From an uncultured Lachnospiraceae bacterium (lineage in GTDB: Bacteria; Bacillota; Clostridia; Lachnospirales; Lachnospiraceae), in the NCBI GenBank assembly GCA_902779355.1, contig CACZBF010000005.1:1-64000 (forward strand): DNA of 64,000 nucleotides. Direction: 5' to 3'. A program made the position numbers and the translations under genes. How positions within the stretch are numbered: position 1 is the first letter of the stretch; the number at the start of each line of letters is the position of its first letter. The notes below the pieces were generated by a model. That model saw only the letters and a list, made by a program, of their open reading frames with translations. It searched no databases and was not told the DNA's origin. Shown one piece after another: positions 16,868 to 26,424 of this stretch.

Positions 16868-17724
16868 TAAGATGCACTCCAGCGCCCGCTGGCGCCACAG
16901 GGAAGGATCAGACCGGTGGAACTGACGGGAAGGCCGATCTCACCGGAGACGACATGTCCGCCGAAGCGCTTTAACGCCGTGCTGATCATATAGGTGAGTA
17001 CCGCAGGCTGCAGACCTGTGGTATAGGAATTGACAAGGAAAAATAAGGGCCGATCGGACAAAAGCTCACTGCTACGGCAGATCAGGTGATACACCTGATC
17101 CTCTAATTTCCAAATCTCCCCTTTCGGGCCTCTGCCGTAAGAGGGAGGATCCATGATGATCGCATCGTATCGGTTCCCTCTTCGGATCTCGCGTTCGACG
17201 AATTTCAGACAATCGTCTGTGAGCCAACGGATCGGGGCATCGGAGAGTCCGGAGGAAGCGGCATTTTCTTTTGCCCATCCGACCATCCCCTTTGCGGCAT
17301 CTACGTGAGTGACGCTTGCACCGGCCGCGGCCGCAGATATCGTAGCCCCGCCTGTGTAGGCAAAGAGGTTCAGCACGCGAATCTTGCGGTCTGCAGATCG
17401 GATCAGTTCGGAAAACCAATCCCAGTTCACGGCCTGTTCCGGGAAAAGGCCCGTATGCTTGAACCGGAAGGGCTTGAGCTGGAAGGTCAGATCTTTGTAT
17501 GTGATGCTCCACTGCTCCGGCAGATCAAAGAATTCCCACTCACCGCCGCCTTTGCTGCTCCGATGATAGATGGCATTGCTTTTGCGCCATTTGTCGTCTT
17601 TTTTCGTATTCCAGATCACCTGCGGATCGGGCCGCCGAAGGATAAAAGAACCCCACCGTTCGAGCTTTTCACCGTCCGAACAGTCCAGCACTTCATAATC
17701 CTTCCATTGGTCTGCGATCCACAT
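16867..17724 (-). CDS. SAM-dependent methyltransferase, RlmI/RlmK-like
   Basis: A 285-residue class I methyltransferase. Motif I (VLNLFAYTGGATISAAAAG), the following acidic residue (VTHVDAAKG) and motif IV (AIIMDPPSYGRG) are clear. The DPPSYGRG form is typical of the Methyltrans_SAM family, which includes 23S rRNA cytosine-5 and guanine methyltransferases. The PUA domain found in RlmI is missing, so the exact target base is uncertain. It is the first gene of a two-gene minus-strand unit with recD2, with a TAATG overlap. A minus-strand promoter is visible upstream and an AGGAGAAAAG ribosome site precedes the start. Confidence 0.88.
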   Translation of the reverse strand: MWIADQWKDYEVLDCSDGEKLERWGSFILRRPDPQVIWNTKKDDKWRKSNAIYHRSSKGGGEWEFFDLPEQWSITYKDLTFQLKPFRFKHTGLFPEQAVNWDWFSELIRSADRKIRVLNLFAYTGGATISAAAAGASVTHVDAAKGMVGWAKENAASSGLSDAPIRWLTDDCLKFVEREIRRGNRYDAIIMDPPSYGRGPKGEIWKLEDQVYHLICRSSELLSDRPLFFLVNSYTTGLQPAVLTYMISTALKRFGGHVVSGEIGLPVSSTGLILPCGASGRWSAS

Positions 17725-17752
17725 TTTACTTTTCTCCTATTATATAACGATT

Positions 17753-17781
17753 ATTGTAGCGTATGTGATGATGGCACGCAA
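17753..17781 (-). promoter_or_regulatory. Promoter of methyltransferase-recD2
   Basis: On the minus strand, TTGCGT (17781-17776), 17 nt spacer, TACAAT (17758-17753). A second TATAAT hexamer sits at 17744-17739 without a good -35. Confidence 0.5.
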
Positions 17782-17862
17782 GAGTGTACCCTCTATATAT
17801 AGTAGAAACAGAAATTCCAACCCCTATTTTTAAAAAAAGATCGAAAAAACCTGAAAAAAACC

Positions 17863-17894
17863 TTGCATTCCCTAAAAAAAGATGATAGTATACA
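17863..17894 (+). promoter_or_regulatory. Promoter of the S10 ribosomal operon
   Basis: TTGCAT (17863-17868), 17 nt, TAGTAT (17886-17891), with the overlapping alternative -10 TATACA at 17889-17894. An A-rich stretch upstream (taaaaaaaga, gaaaaaacctgaaaaaaa) resembles an UP element. Confidence 0.5.
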
Positions 17895-18148
17895 ACTTGC
17901 TGTGGCATTGATAGCGAAGAAGCGTGAGGTTGCTGCCGAGTAGTAGGGCCATACGAAATGGCAGGTTTTCCGTGGAGCGAATGTCAAGTTAGGAAACTGG
18001 CGACAAGTCACTGTGCAAGGTCTACCGCCCGGGAGAGGGCAGGAAAGTAGAAACGACGTGTGAGAACCTTTAGGACACACACGGGGAAGTGTACAGTCAC
18101 CGCTTGTCGTACTGAGATAGTAAAGTGCGAAAAGGAGGCGACTTTTTT
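17895..18148 (+). promoter_or_regulatory. Structured 5' leader of the S10 operon
   Basis: About 250 nt separate the promoter from rpsJ, with no credible reading frame. CGACAAG (18001-18007) pairs with CTTGTCG (18103-18109), and ACTGT (18010-18014) with ACAGT (18093-18097). This long-range helix encloses hairpins GCCC-gggaga-GGGC (18027-18040) and CGTGTG / CACACG (18057-18062 with 18078-18083). The leader resembles a ribosomal-protein autoregulatory RNA. In other bacteria, L4 controls this operon through its leader; whether that applies here is inference. The 424-nt gene-free stretch 17725-18148 contains only this leader and the two promoters. Confidence 0.6.
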
Positions 18149-18466
18149 ATGGCTCAGACAATGAGAATCACACTCAAGGCATATGATCACACTCTGGTGG
18201 ACAGTTCCGCCAAGAAGATCATCGAAACAGTCAGAAAGAACGGATCCCAGGTGAGTGGCCCGGTGCCGCTGCCGACCAAGAAGGAAGTAGTTACGATCCT
18301 TCGTGCGGTACATAAATATAAGGATTCGAGAGAGCAGTTCGAGCAGAGAACGCACAAGAGACTGATCGATATCATCGCGCCGACCCAGAAGACTGTGGAC
18401 GCGCTGTCCCGGTTGGAAATGCCTGCCGGTGTTTACATTGATATCAAAATGAAAGACAACGATTAA
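18149..18466 (+). CDS. rpsJ: Ribosomal protein S10
   Basis: A 105-residue 30S protein that also serves as NusE in antitermination. It has the conserved core [20 protein letters not shown] and the loop THKRLIDI. The start at 18149 is chosen over an upstream in-frame start because AAAGGAGG sits 10 nt ahead and the family begins at this Met. It opens the S10 operon after a structured leader; rplC follows after 65 nt. Confidence 0.97.
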   Translation: MAQTMRITLKAYDHTLVDSSAKKIIETVRKNGSQVSGPVPLPTKKEVVTILRAVHKYKDSREQFEQRTHKRLIDIIAPTQKTVDALSRLEMPAGVYIDIKMKDND

Positions 18467-18531
18467 CAAAACAACTCCTGCTAGTATGAGTGCTTAGGCG
18501 CTCCTCTGTAGGAACAAAAGGAGGAAAACGT

Positions 18532-19212
18532 ATGAAAAAAGCAATTTTGGCAACAAAGGTCGGTATGACCCAGATCTTCAATTCCGACGGCGTACTCGTT
18601 CCGGTTACTGTATTAGAAGCAGGTCCGTGCGTGGTAACGCAGGTGAAAACCATGGAAAATGACGGCTATGAGGCTGTACAGGTTGGTTTTGGCGAGCGGA
18701 AAGAGAAATCCGTGAATAAGGATGCGAACGGCAAGAAAGAAGTTCGCCGTCGTCACGGGATCAACAAGGCAGAGAAAGGTCATTTCGCAAAGGCAGGCGT
18801 TTCCGGAAAGAGATATGTAAAGGAATTCCGGTTTGAGAATGCTTCCGAATATAAGCTTGCTGATGAGATCAAGGCTGATATCTTCGCAGAAGGCGATAAG
18901 GTGGACGCAACTGCGATCTCCAAAGGTAAAGGTTTCCAGGGTGCCGTCAAGAGATTGGGACAGCATCGCGGACCTATGGCTCACGGTTCCAAGTTCCACC
19001 GTCATCAGGGTTCCAATGGTGCATGCTCCTCGCCGAGCCGTGTGTTCAAAGGAAAAGGAATGCCCGGTCATATGGGTGCCGTAAAGGTGACGATCCAGAA
19101 TCTTGAAGTAGTCCGCGTTGATGCGGAGAAGAACCTGCTTCTTGTCAAGGGAGCGGTTCCGGGTCCGAAGAAAGCGCTGGTAACCATTCGGGAAACGGTA
19201 AAGACGGTGTAA
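18532..19212 (+). CDS. rplC: Ribosomal protein L3
   Basis: A 226-residue 50S assembly-initiating protein. It starts [16 protein letters not shown] and has the conserved loop that reaches the peptidyl-transferase centre ([17 protein letters not shown]). The length is slightly above the usual ~210. The start at 18532 is preceded by AAAGGAGG; an upstream in-frame Met was rejected. It lies second in the S10 operon, 28 nt before rplD. Confidence 0.97.
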   Translation: MKKAILATKVGMTQIFNSDGVLVPVTVLEAGPCVVTQVKTMENDGYEAVQVGFGERKEKSVNKDANGKKEVRRRHGINKAEKGHFAKAGVSGKRYVKEFRFENASEYKLADEIKADIFAEGDKVDATAISKGKGFQGAVKRLGQHRGPMAHGSKFHRHQGSNGACSSPSRVFKGKGMPGHMGAVKVTIQNLEVVRVDAEKNLLLVKGAVPGPKKALVTIRETVKTV

Positions 19213-19240
19213 CAGGAGACGAAGAAAGGAGTAAGGACAG

Positions 19241-19861
19241 ATGGCAAAGGTATCTGTTTTCAATATGGAAGGTAAAGAGGTAGGAAACCTTGACTTGAAC
19301 GACGCGGTATTCGGCGTGGAAGTCAATGAGCACCTTGTTCATATGGCGGTTGTACAGCAGTTGGCAAACAATCGTCAGGGCACACAGAAAGCAAAGACCC
19401 GTTCTGAGGTCAGAGGCGGTGGCAGAAAGCCGTGGAGACAGAAGGGGACCGGTCATGCAAGACAGGGATCCACGAGATCTCCGCAGTGGACAGGCGGCGG
19501 CGTTGTGTTCGCTCCCGTACCGCGTGATTATTCGTTCAAACTCAATAAGAAGGAAAAGAGAGCAGCATTAAAGAGCGCTCTTTCCTCCAGAGTACAGGAC
19601 GGCAAGCTCATCGTTGTAGACGAACTGAAGCTTGATGAGATCAAAACCAAGCAGTTCGCAAAGATCATGAGCAACCTGAAAGTAGAGAAGGCATTGGTGG
19701 TACTTTCCGAGAAGGATGAGAACGTGGTGATGTCCGCGCGGAACCTTCCGGCTGTAAAGACGGCTCTTACGAACACCATCAATGTGTACGACATTCTGAA
19801 GTACAACACTGTTGTGCTCACCAAGGATGCAGTGAAGTCGATTGAGGAGGTGTATGCATAA
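19241..19861 (+). CDS. rplD: Ribosomal protein L4
   Basis: A 206-residue 50S protein. The extended loop lining the exit tunnel is recognisable ([20 protein letters not shown]...RSPQWTGGG). In several bacteria L4 also represses its own operon through the leader RNA, so it is the natural candidate ligand for the leader at 17895-18148. Its stop shares one base with the rplW start (TAATG). Confidence 0.97.
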   Translation: MAKVSVFNMEGKEVGNLDLNDAVFGVEVNEHLVHMAVVQQLANNRQGTQKAKTRSEVRGGGRKPWRQKGTGHARQGSTRSPQWTGGGVVFAPVPRDYSFKLNKKEKRAALKSALSSRVQDGKLIVVDELKLDEIKTKQFAKIMSNLKVEKALVVLSEKDENVVMSARNLPAVKTALTNTINVYDILKYNTVVLTKDAVKSIEEVYA

Positions 19862-20160
19862 TGGCAAACGTACAGTATTATGATGTGATCCTGAAGCCGG
19901 TCGTGACTGAGAAAGCGATGACTCAGAGTGCAGAGAAGAAATACACGTTCCTGGTACACCCGGATGCGACCAAGATCATGATCAAGGATGCCGTGGAAAA
20001 GATGTTCGACGGTGTCAAGGTTCAGAAAGTCAACACCATGAATTGCGAAGGCAAGAACAAGCGCCGCGGCATGGTAACCGGTAAAACGGCAAAGACGAAG
20101 AAAGCGATCGTTCAGCTGACGGAAGACAGCAAGGATATTGAGATCTTCGCAGGGCTGTAA
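19861..20160 (+). CDS. rplW: Ribosomal protein L23
   Basis: A 99-residue 50S protein at the tunnel exit that docks SRP and trigger factor. Recognisable by the start [13 protein letters not shown], the [12 protein letters not shown] strand and the [15 protein letters not shown] loop. It is translationally coupled to rplD by a one-base overlap, and rplB follows after 42 nt. Confidence 0.97.
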   Translation: MANVQYYDVILKPVVTEKAMTQSAEKKYTFLVHPDATKIMIKDAVEKMFDGVKVQKVNTMNCEGKNKRRGMVTGKTAKTKKAIVQLTEDSKDIEIFAGL

Positions 20161-20202
20161 AAACGTTGAGTACTGAAAAGAAGAAAGATAAGGAGAAAAA
20201 CA

Positions 20203-21045
20203 ATGGGAATCAAAACATATAATCCGTACACTCCTTCCAGAAGAAACATGACGGGTTCGGATTTCTCGGAGATCACAAAGAAAACACCGGAGAGATCGCT
20301 GATCGTTTCCAAGAAGAAGCATGCCGGACGTAATAACCAGGGTAAGATCACTGTCAGACATCACGGCGGCGGTAACAGACAGAAATACAGAGTCATTGAT
20401 TTCAAGCGGAAAAAGGACGATGTACCGGCAAAGGTCATCGGGATCGAATATGATCCGAACCGCACCGCAAATATCGCGCTGATCTGCTACGCAGACGGTG
20501 AGAAGTCCTACATCCTCGCACCGGAAGGATTAAAGGACGGGATGAGCGTCATGAACGGTGCAAACGCGGAAATCCGCGTCGGCAACTGCCTCCCCTTGGA
20601 GCAGATCCCGGTCGGTACGCAGATCCACAACATTGAGCTTTATCCCGGAAAGGGCGGCCAGATGGTTCGTTCCGCAGGAAATGCGGCACAGCTGATGGCA
20701 AAAGAAGGAAAGTACGCAACACTGCGTCTTCCCTCCGGGGAAATGAGAATGGTTCCGATCAACTGCCGTGCTTCCATCGGTGTGATCGGAAATGGAGATC
20801 ACAACCTCGTGAAGATCGGTAAGGCAGGTCGGAAACGCCACATGGGTATCCGCCCGACAGTCCGCGGTTCGGTTATGAACCCGAACGACCATCCGCACGG
20901 CGGTGGCGAGGGTAAGGCACCCATCGGACGTCCCGGTCCGTGTACACCTTGGGGTAAGCCGGCTCTCGGTTTGAAGACACGTAAGAAGAAGAAAGCTTCC
21001 AACAAGCTGATAGTAAGACGCCGCGATGGACGCGCGATCAAATAA
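20203..21045 (+). CDS. rplB: Ribosomal protein L2
   Basis: A 280-residue 50S protein required for subunit association and peptidyl-transferase function. It begins [17 protein letters not shown]. The conserved C-terminal segment [18 protein letters not shown] contains the invariant His of the family. The tail is Lys/Arg-rich. It has normal length and no anomalies, and is followed by rpsS after 12 nt. Confidence 0.98.
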   Translation: MGIKTYNPYTPSRRNMTGSDFSEITKKTPERSLIVSKKKHAGRNNQGKITVRHHGGGNRQKYRVIDFKRKKDDVPAKVIGIEYDPNRTANIALICYADGEKSYILAPEGLKDGMSVMNGANAEIRVGNCLPLEQIPVGTQIHNIELYPGKGGQMVRSAGNAAQLMAKEGKYATLRLPSGEMRMVPINCRASIGVIGNGDHNLVKIGKAGRKRHMGIRPTVRGSVMNPNDHPHGGGEGKAPIGRPGPCTPWGKPALGLKTRKKKKASNKLIVRRRDGRAIK

Positions 21046-21057
21046 GGAGGAGAGAGA

Positions 21058-21336
21058 ATGTCAAGATCATTAAAAAAAGGACCTTTCGCAGACGAAAGCC
21101 TGCTGAAAAAAGTAGATGCAATGAACGCTTCCAATGACAAAGCGGTCATTAAGACCTGGTCCCGCCGTTCAACGATCTTCCCGAGTTTTGTCGGACATAC
21201 GATTGCGGTTCACGACGGCAGAAAGCACGTGCCGGTATACATTACCGAAGATATGGTAGGACACAAGCTCGGCGAGTTTGTCGCAACGAGAACCTATCGC
21301 GGACACGGCAAGGATGAGAAGAAATCAAGAGTGTAA
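21058..21336 (+). CDS. rpsS: Ribosomal protein S19
   Basis: A 92-residue 30S head protein near the A-site finger. The start [12 protein letters not shown] and the motif [20 protein letters not shown] are diagnostic. The ribosome site AAGGAGGAGAG directly precedes it. It sits between rplB and rplV in canonical order. Confidence 0.98.
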   Translation: MSRSLKKGPFADESLLKKVDAMNASNDKAVIKTWSRRSTIFPSFVGHTIAVHDGRKHVPVYITEDMVGHKLGEFVATRTYRGHGKDEKKSRV

Positions 21337-21355
21337 TGCCTGAAAGGAGATAATC

Positions 21356-21751
21356 ATGGCAAAGGGACATAGAAGCCAGATCAAGAGAGAAAGAAACGAA
21401 CAAAAAGAAACAAGACCCTCTGCAAAGCTTTCTTACGCAAGGGTATCTGTTCAGAAGGCAGGGTTCGTTCTGGATGCGATCCGCGGAAAGGGCGCACAGG
21501 AAGCGCTGGCGATCGTAACCTATAATCCGAGATACGCTTCAAGCGTGATCAAGAAACTCCTGCAGTCAGCGATCGCGAATGCGGAGAATAATTATCCGGA
21601 CAAGAATTACAGCATCGAGAACCTTTATGTGGCAGAGTGCTACGCAAATAAGGGACCGACGATGAAGAGAATTCAACCGAGAGCACAGGGAAGAGCTTAC
21701 CGGATCGAGAAGAGAATGAGTCACATTACGATCGTGCTGGATGAAAGGTAG
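21356..21751 (+). CDS. rplV: Ribosomal protein L22
   Basis: A 131-residue 50S protein lining the exit tunnel. The core ASVIKKLLQSAIANAENNY and the tunnel hairpin GPTMKRIQPRAQGRAYRI are clear. The N-terminus has ~20 extra charged residues (KGHRSQIKRERNEQKETRP) compared with shorter homologues. It is followed by rpsC after 14 nt. Confidence 0.97.
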   Translation: MAKGHRSQIKRERNEQKETRPSAKLSYARVSVQKAGFVLDAIRGKGAQEALAIVTYNPRYASSVIKKLLQSAIANAENNYPDKNYSIENLYVAECYANKGPTMKRIQPRAQGRAYRIEKRMSHITIVLDER

Positions 21752-21765
21752 GAGGTTAGAAACGA

Positions 21766-22434
21766 ATGGGTCAAAAAGTTAATCCTCATGGTTTAAGAGT
21801 AGGAATTATCAAGGATTGGGACTCCAGATGGTATGCAGATAAGGATTTCGCAGACAATCTTGTTGAAGATTATGAGATCCGGGAGTTCCTGAAGAAAAAA
21901 CTTTATGCTGCCGGAATCAGCAAGATCGAGATCGAGCGCGCATCCGATCGTGTAAAGGTAGTTCTTTTCACAGCAAAGCCGGGTGTCGTGATCGGCAAAG
22001 GCGGCGCCGGAATTGAACAGGTTAAGAATGAACTCCAGAAGAGAACCGGCAAGAAACTGACGGTTGATGTCAAGGAGATCAAGAGACCGGATAAGGATGC
22101 ACAGCTTGTCGCAGAGAACATTGCACTGCAGTTGGAAAACCGTGTATCTTTCCGTCGTGCAGTGAAGTCCAGCATGCAGCGAACGATGAAAGCGGGCGCG
22201 CTTGGAATCAAGGCTTCCGTTTCCGGACGTCTCGGCGGTGCGGATATGGCACGTAAGGAGTTTTACAGCGACGGAACTATCCCGCTTCAAACGCTTCGCG
22301 CGGACATTGATTACGGTTTCGCGGAAGCAGACACCACTTATGGTAAAGTCGGCGTGAAGGTATGGATCTACAAGGGTGAGATCCTTCCGGCAAAGGCTGA
22401 CGAGAAGGCAGATAAGGAAGGGAGCGATAAATAA
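21766..22434 (+). CDS. rpsC: Ribosomal protein S3
   Basis: A 222-residue 30S protein at the mRNA entry site. The start [14 protein letters not shown], the KH-domain GxxG region ([17 protein letters not shown]) and the C-terminal [21 protein letters not shown] are typical. Its stop overlaps the rplP start by one base (TAATG). Confidence 0.98.
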   Translation: MGQKVNPHGLRVGIIKDWDSRWYADKDFADNLVEDYEIREFLKKKLYAAGISKIEIERASDRVKVVLFTAKPGVVIGKGGAGIEQVKNELQKRTGKKLTVDVKEIKRPDKDAQLVAENIALQLENRVSFRRAVKSSMQRTMKAGALGIKASVSGRLGGADMARKEFYSDGTIPLQTLRADIDYGFAEADTTYGKVGVKVWIYKGEILPAKADEKADKEGSDK

Positions 22435-22859
22435 TGTTAATGCCGAAGAGAGTAAAGCATCGTAAGCAGTTCCGCGGCTCTATGGCGGGCAAGGCGATGC
22501 GCGGAAATAAGATCACCAATGGCGAATACGGAATTGTCGCATTAGAGCCGGCATGGATCAAATCCAACCAGATCGAGGCTGCCCGTATCGCAATGACACG
22601 TTATATCAAGCGTGGTGGTCAGGTTTGGATCAAAATCTTCCCTGACAAGCCCGTAACGGCGAAACCGGCCGAGACTCGTATGGGTTCCGGTAAAGGAACG
22701 CTGGAGTACTGGGTAGCGGTTGTAAAACCGGGTCGTGTATTGTTTGAGATCTCCGGCGTAGCTCCGGAAATAGCACAGGAAGCGCTGCGGCTTGCCATCC
22801 ACAAGTTACCGGTAAAGTGCAAGATCGTTTCTAAAGCGGATTTAGAAGGCGGTGAATGA
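22434..22859 (+). CDS. rplP: Ribosomal protein L16
   Basis: A 141-residue 50S protein near the A site. It begins [15 protein letters not shown], and the [19 protein letters not shown] and [21 protein letters not shown] motifs are diagnostic. The start overlaps the rpsC stop. The end contains the ribosome site of rpmC. Confidence 0.98.
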   Translation: MLMPKRVKHRKQFRGSMAGKAMRGNKITNGEYGIVALEPAWIKSNQIEAARIAMTRYIKRGGQVWIKIFPDKPVTAKPAETRMGSGKGTLEYWVAVVKPGRVLFEISGVAPEIAQEALRLAIHKLPVKCKIVSKADLEGGE

Positions 22860-22861
22860 GT

Positions 22862-23071
22862 ATGAAAACAAGCAAATATATGGAAGAGTTAAACACACAG
22901 TCTGTTGCGGATCTGGACGCGGCTCTTACGGATGCGAAAAAGGAGCTTTTCAACCTGAGATTCCAGAATGCAACCAACCAGCTTGACAATACGGGTCGCA
23001 TCAAAGAGGTACGCCGGAATATCGCGCGTATCCAGACCGTGATCACGATGAAGAATCAGTCGAGCACTTAA
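22862..23071 (+). CDS. rpmC: Ribosomal protein L29
   Basis: A 69-residue two-helix 50S protein at the tunnel exit, with the signature [19 protein letters not shown] followed by [15 protein letters not shown]. Two starts are possible. The ATG at 22856 overlaps the rplP stop but would touch the ribosome site AAGGCGGTGA (22846-22855). The ATG at 22862 leaves six bases and is preferred. Confidence 0.95.
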   Translation: MKTSKYMEELNTQSVADLDAALTDAKKELFNLRFQNATNQLDNTGRIKEVRRNIARIQTVITMKNQSST

Positions 23072-23105
23072 TGGATAAGGTTTCATTAGGGAAAGGAGAA
23101 AAACT

Positions 23106-23360
23106 TTGGAACGGAATTTGAGAAAAACGCGTACAGGGATTGTTGTCAGCGACAAGATGGACAAAACCATTGTTGTAGCCGTTAAGGATAATGTCAAGCA
23201 TCCTCTTTACAACAAGATCGTGAAAAGAACCTACAAGCTGAAAGCACATGATGAGAACAACGAGTGCAAGACCGGTGATACGGTGAAAGTGATGGAAACC
23301 CGTCCGCTCAGCAAAGACAAGAGATGGAGACTCGTTGAGGTCATCGAGAGAGCGAAATAG
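23106..23360 (+). CDS. rpsQ: Ribosomal protein S17
   Basis: An 84-residue 30S OB-fold protein. The pattern [18 protein letters not shown] and [20 protein letters not shown] is diagnostic. It uses a TTG start at 23106; AAAGGAGA lies 7 nt upstream and no in-frame ATG is near. The neighbours rpmC and rplN are in canonical order. Confidence 0.96.
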   Translation: MERNLRKTRTGIVVSDKMDKTIVVAVKDNVKHPLYNKIVKRTYKLKAHDENNECKTGDTVKVMETRPLSKDKRWRLVEVIERAK

Positions 23361-23378
23361 GATCGAAAGGAGAAAATC

Positions 23379-23747
23379 ATGGTACAGCAGGAAACCAGAC
23401 TGAAGGTTGCCGACAATACCGGTGCAAAAGAGCTTCTCTGCATCCGGGTTATGGGCGGATCAACCAGAAGATATGCAAACATCGGCGATATTATCACGGC
23501 GACGGTGAAGGATGCGGTGCCGGGCGGCGTCGTGAAAAAGGGAGATGTCGTGAAGGCAGTGGTTGTCCGTACGGTAAAGGGTGCACGTCGGAAAGACGGT
23601 TCCTATATCCGGTTTGACGAGAACGCTGCGGTAATCATCAAAGAGGATAAGACGCCGAGAGGAACCCGTATTTTCGGACCTGTCGCGAGGGAGCTTCGTG
23701 AGAAACAGTTTATGAAGATCGTTTCTCTTGCTCCGGAAGTCTTGTAG
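23379..23747 (+). CDS. rplN: Ribosomal protein L14
   Basis: A 122-residue 50S interface protein. It begins [18 protein letters not shown] and contains the signature [13 protein letters not shown] with [14 protein letters not shown]. It is normal in length, with ribosome site AAAGGAG. rplX follows after 9 nt. Confidence 0.98.
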   Translation: MVQQETRLKVADNTGAKELLCIRVMGGSTRRYANIGDIITATVKDAVPGGVVKKGDVVKAVVVRTVKGARRKDGSYIRFDENAAVIIKEDKTPRGTRIFGPVARELREKQFMKIVSLAPEVL

Positions 23748-23756
23748 GAGGCAGAT

Positions 23757-24068
23757 ATGGCGAGTTTAAAGATTAAAAAAGGCGATATGGTCAAAGTGAT
23801 CGCCGGAAAAGACAAAGACAAAGAGGGCAAGGTCATTGCCGTCAACCATAAAAAGGGAACGCTCCTCGTTGAGGGTGTGAACATGATCACGAAGCATGAG
23901 AAGCCGAGTATGGCGAATCAGCAGGGTGGCATCGTCCACAGAGAAGGACCGATCGATATTTCCAACGTGATGTATCTTCACAAAGGAAAACCGACCCGCG
24001 TTGGCTTCAAGATGGACGGCGACAAGAAGGTCCGCATTGCGAAAGCAACGGGCGACGTGATCGATTGA
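23757..24068 (+). CDS. rplX: Ribosomal protein L24
   Basis: A 103-residue 50S assembly protein with the KOW motif ([20 protein letters not shown]) at residues ~6-25 and the [18 protein letters not shown] segment. It stands between rplN and rplE as expected, with ribosome site GTAGGAGG. Confidence 0.97.
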   Translation: MASLKIKKGDMVKVIAGKDKDKEGKVIAVNHKKGTLLVEGVNMITKHEKPSMANQQGGIVHREGPIDISNVMYLHKGKPTRVGFKMDGDKKVRIAKATGDVID

Positions 24069-24087
24069 GGAGAGGAGGTATCAAACG

Positions 24088-24630
24088 TTGAGTAGACTGA
24101 AAGAGCAGTATGAGTCTGAAATCAAAGACGCACTGATGAAGAAATTCAGCTATAAGAATGTGATGCAAGTTCCGAAGCTGGATAAGATCGTCATCAACAT
24201 GGGTGTTGGTGAAGCAAAGGAGAATGCGAAGATCCTGGAAGCCGCAATGGCAGATCTGCAGACAATCACCGGTCAGAAGCCGATCGTGACGAAGGCAAAG
24301 AACTCCATCGCAAACTTCAAGATCCGTGAGGGCATGTCCATCGGATGTAAAGTAACGCTCCGCGGCGAGAAGATGTATGAGTTTCTGGATCGTCTGGTTA
24401 ACCTTGCGCTTCCCCGTGTGCGTGACTTCCGTGGTGTGAACCCGAACTCCTTTGACGGGAGAGGCAACTATGCCCTTGGTATCAAGGAGCAGATCATCTT
24501 CCCGGAAGTGGAGTACGATAAGGTGGATAAGGTCAGAGGTATGGACATCATCCTTGTAACGACCGCTAAGACCGATGAAGAAGCCCGCGAGTTACTGGCA
24601 CAGTTCAATATGCCGTTTGCAAGAGCATAG
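24088..24630 (+). CDS. rplE: Ribosomal protein L5
   Basis: A 180-residue 50S protein that contacts 5S rRNA. The motifs [36 protein letters not shown] and [19 protein letters not shown] are diagnostic. It starts with TTG at 24088; GAGAGGAGG lies just upstream. No ATG is available before conserved residues. rpsN follows after 18 nt. Confidence 0.97.
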   Translation: MSRLKEQYESEIKDALMKKFSYKNVMQVPKLDKIVINMGVGEAKENAKILEAAMADLQTITGQKPIVTKAKNSIANFKIREGMSIGCKVTLRGEKMYEFLDRLVNLALPRVRDFRGVNPNSFDGRGNYALGIKEQIIFPEVEYDKVDKVRGMDIILVTTAKTDEEARELLAQFNMPFARA

Positions 24631-24648
24631 GATTGAGAGGGAGAAATC

Positions 24649-24834
24649 ATGGCAAAAACAAGTATGAAGATTAAGCAGCAGCGCAAACCGAAGTTCTCTA
24701 CGAGAGCATATACGCGTTGCAGGATCTGCGGACGTCCGCATTCTGTATTGAAGAAATACGGGATCTGCAGAGTATGTTTCCGTGAACTTGCCTACAAGGG
24801 CCAGATCCCGGGTGTGAAGAAAGCAAGCTGGTAG
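24649..24834 (+). CDS. rpsN: Ribosomal protein S14, zinc-binding type
   Basis: A 61-residue S14 of the short zinc (C+) form. [20 protein letters not shown] holds the two CxxC pairs that bind zinc. It assembles in the 30S head. It is followed by an unusually long 193-nt spacer rich in repeated GAAG/CGAG words (24838-25010) before rpsH, where most operons have a few tens of bases. Confidence 0.97.
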   Translation: MAKTSMKIKQQRKPKFSTRAYTRCRICGRPHSVLKKYGICRVCFRELAYKGQIPGVKKASW

Positions 24835-24837
24835 CTC

Positions 24838-25010
24838 TCGAGTACTTATTGAGTACGAGCGCAGCGAAGTACGAGATTAGTACGAAGGCTGTTCTTTGAG
24901 ATTAACGAGAGCGAGCGAAGCGAAGTTCGAGTTTAGCGAAAAGAACTTCCTTGTCAGCGAAGTGCGAAGTTAACGAGCAGAACTTCCTTTATCAGAAGTA
25001 GACAAATTTT
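24838..25010 (+). repeat. Repeat-filled spacer between rpsN and rpsH
   Basis: The spacer consists of related short units such as GAGTAC, GAAGTACGAG, GAGCGAAGCGAAGTTCGAG and AACGAGCAGAACTTC. A 37-nt block (24902-24938) matches 31 of 37 positions of 31408-31444 in the rpsM-rpsK spacer, with all six differences being transitions. A 28-nt block (24888-24915) matches 31528-31555 at 22 positions. A 16-nt block (24971-24986) is identical to 31576-31591. No reading frame or strong terminator is seen. Confidence 0.7.
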
Positions 25011-25027
25011 TTAGGAGGAATTTACAC

Positions 25028-25426
25028 ATGACGAGTGATCCGATTGCAGATATGCTTACAAGAATCCGCAATGCAAACACGGCAAAGCATGACACGGTAG
25101 AAGTACCGTCGTCCAAAATGAAAGTCGCGATCGCAGACATTCTTGTAAACGAAGGATACATTGAGAAATATGAAATGGTTGATAACGGAAACTTCAAGAA
25201 TATCCGTATCAGCTTAAAGTATGGCTCCGACAAGAACGAGAAGATCATCACCGGTCTGAAGAGAATCAGCAAGCCGGGACTTCGCGTTTATGCGGGCAAG
25301 AACGATATTCCGAAGGTACTCGGCGGACTTGGGATCGCGATCCTTTCCACGAACCAGGGAATCGTTACCGATAAGGAAGCAAGAAAGCTTCAGGTCGGCG
25401 GAGAAGTACTTGCTTTTGTTTGGTAA
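25028..25426 (+). CDS. rpsH: Ribosomal protein S8
   Basis: A 132-residue 30S protein that binds the central domain of 16S rRNA. It begins [15 protein letters not shown], and the C-terminal signature [26 protein letters not shown] is diagnostic. In Escherichia coli S8 represses the spc operon; no such target was identified here. A GGAGGAATTT ribosome site closes the repeat-filled spacer. Confidence 0.98.
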   Translation: MTSDPIADMLTRIRNANTAKHDTVEVPSSKMKVAIADILVNEGYIEKYEMVDNGNFKNIRISLKYGSDKNEKIITGLKRISKPGLRVYAGKNDIPKVLGGLGIAILSTNQGIVTDKEARKLQVGGEVLAFVW

Positions 25427-25486
25427 TACCGAAGAAAAGCAGGATAGTAATAGTCATTAGCAGAAGTTGAATAGGAGGAAACGGGC

Positions 25487-26026
25487 ATGTCACGTATAGG
25501 AAGAATGCCAATCGCTGTACCGGCAGGTGTCACTGTCGATATCGCAGAAAATAATCATGTGACGGTAAAGGGGCCGAAAGGAACACTAGAACGGACACTT
25601 CCATCTGAGATGGAGATCAAGCTGGAAGGAGCAGAGGTCGTTGTAACAAGACCGAACGATCTGAAGAAGATGAAATCGCTCCACGGTCTGACGAGAACAC
25701 TGATCAACAACATGGTTGTTGGTGTTACGGAAGGCTATACAAAGGAATTGGAAGTAAACGGCGTTGGATACAGAGCGCAGAAGTCGGGCAAGACCCTGAC
25801 GCTTTCCCTCGGTTACTCGCATCCGGTAGAGATGACGGATCCGGAGGGTCTGGAGTCCACGGTCGACGGCAACAAGATCATCATCAAGGGCATCGATAAG
25901 GAAAAAGTCGGTCAGTACGCCGCTGAGATCAGAGATAAAAGAAGACCGGAACCGTACAAGGGGAAGGGTATTAAATACGCAGATGAGGTCATTCGCCGTA
26001 AAGTCGGAAAGACCGGTAAAAAATAA
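25487..26026 (+). CDS. rplF: Ribosomal protein L6
   Basis: A 179-residue 50S protein with two similar domains near the sarcin-ricin loop. The start [17 protein letters not shown] and the end [28 protein letters not shown] are diagnostic. The gene follows rpsH by 60 nt and has a TAGGAGGAAA ribosome site. Confidence 0.98.
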   Translation: MSRIGRMPIAVPAGVTVDIAENNHVTVKGPKGTLERTLPSEMEIKLEGAEVVVTRPNDLKKMKSLHGLTRTLINNMVVGVTEGYTKELEVNGVGYRAQKSGKTLTLSLGYSHPVEMTDPEGLESTVDGNKIIIKGIDKEKVGQYAAEIRDKRRPEPYKGKGIKYADEVIRRKVGKTGKK

Positions 26027-26041
26027 AAGGAGTGAAAAGAA

Positions 26042-26410
26042 ATGGTCAATAAGAAATCAAGAGCCGAAGTTCGTAGCAAGAAGCATAAAAGAATGCGTAA
26101 TCATCTTTCCGGCACTGCTGAGAGACCACGTCTTTCCGTGTTCCGCAGCAATCAGCATATTTATGCGCAGATCATCGATGATACAGTCGGGAACACGCTT
26201 TGCTCCGCATCCTCTCTGGATAAGGATGTTGCAAAAAGCCTGAAGAAGACAAATGATGTGGAAGCTGCAACGGCTGTCGGCGCAGCGATCGGTAAGAAAG
26301 CGGTAGATAAGGGGATCAAAGAGGTTGTTTTTGACCGTGGCGGTTATATCTACCAGGGTAAGGTACAGGCACTTGCAGATGCAGCCCGTGAGGCTGGCTT
26401 AGAGTTTTAG
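26042..26410 (+). CDS. rplR: Ribosomal protein L18
   Basis: A 122-residue 5S rRNA-binding protein. Recognisable by [46 protein letters not shown] and the end [12 protein letters not shown]. It is of normal length and sits between rplF and rpsE. Confidence 0.98.
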   Translation: MVNKKSRAEVRSKKHKRMRNHLSGTAERPRLSVFRSNQHIYAQIIDDTVGNTLCSASSLDKDVAKSLKKTNDVEAATAVGAAIGKKAVDKGIKEVVFDRGGYIYQGKVQALADAAREAGLEF

Positions 26411-26424
26411 GAGGAGAGCGATTC

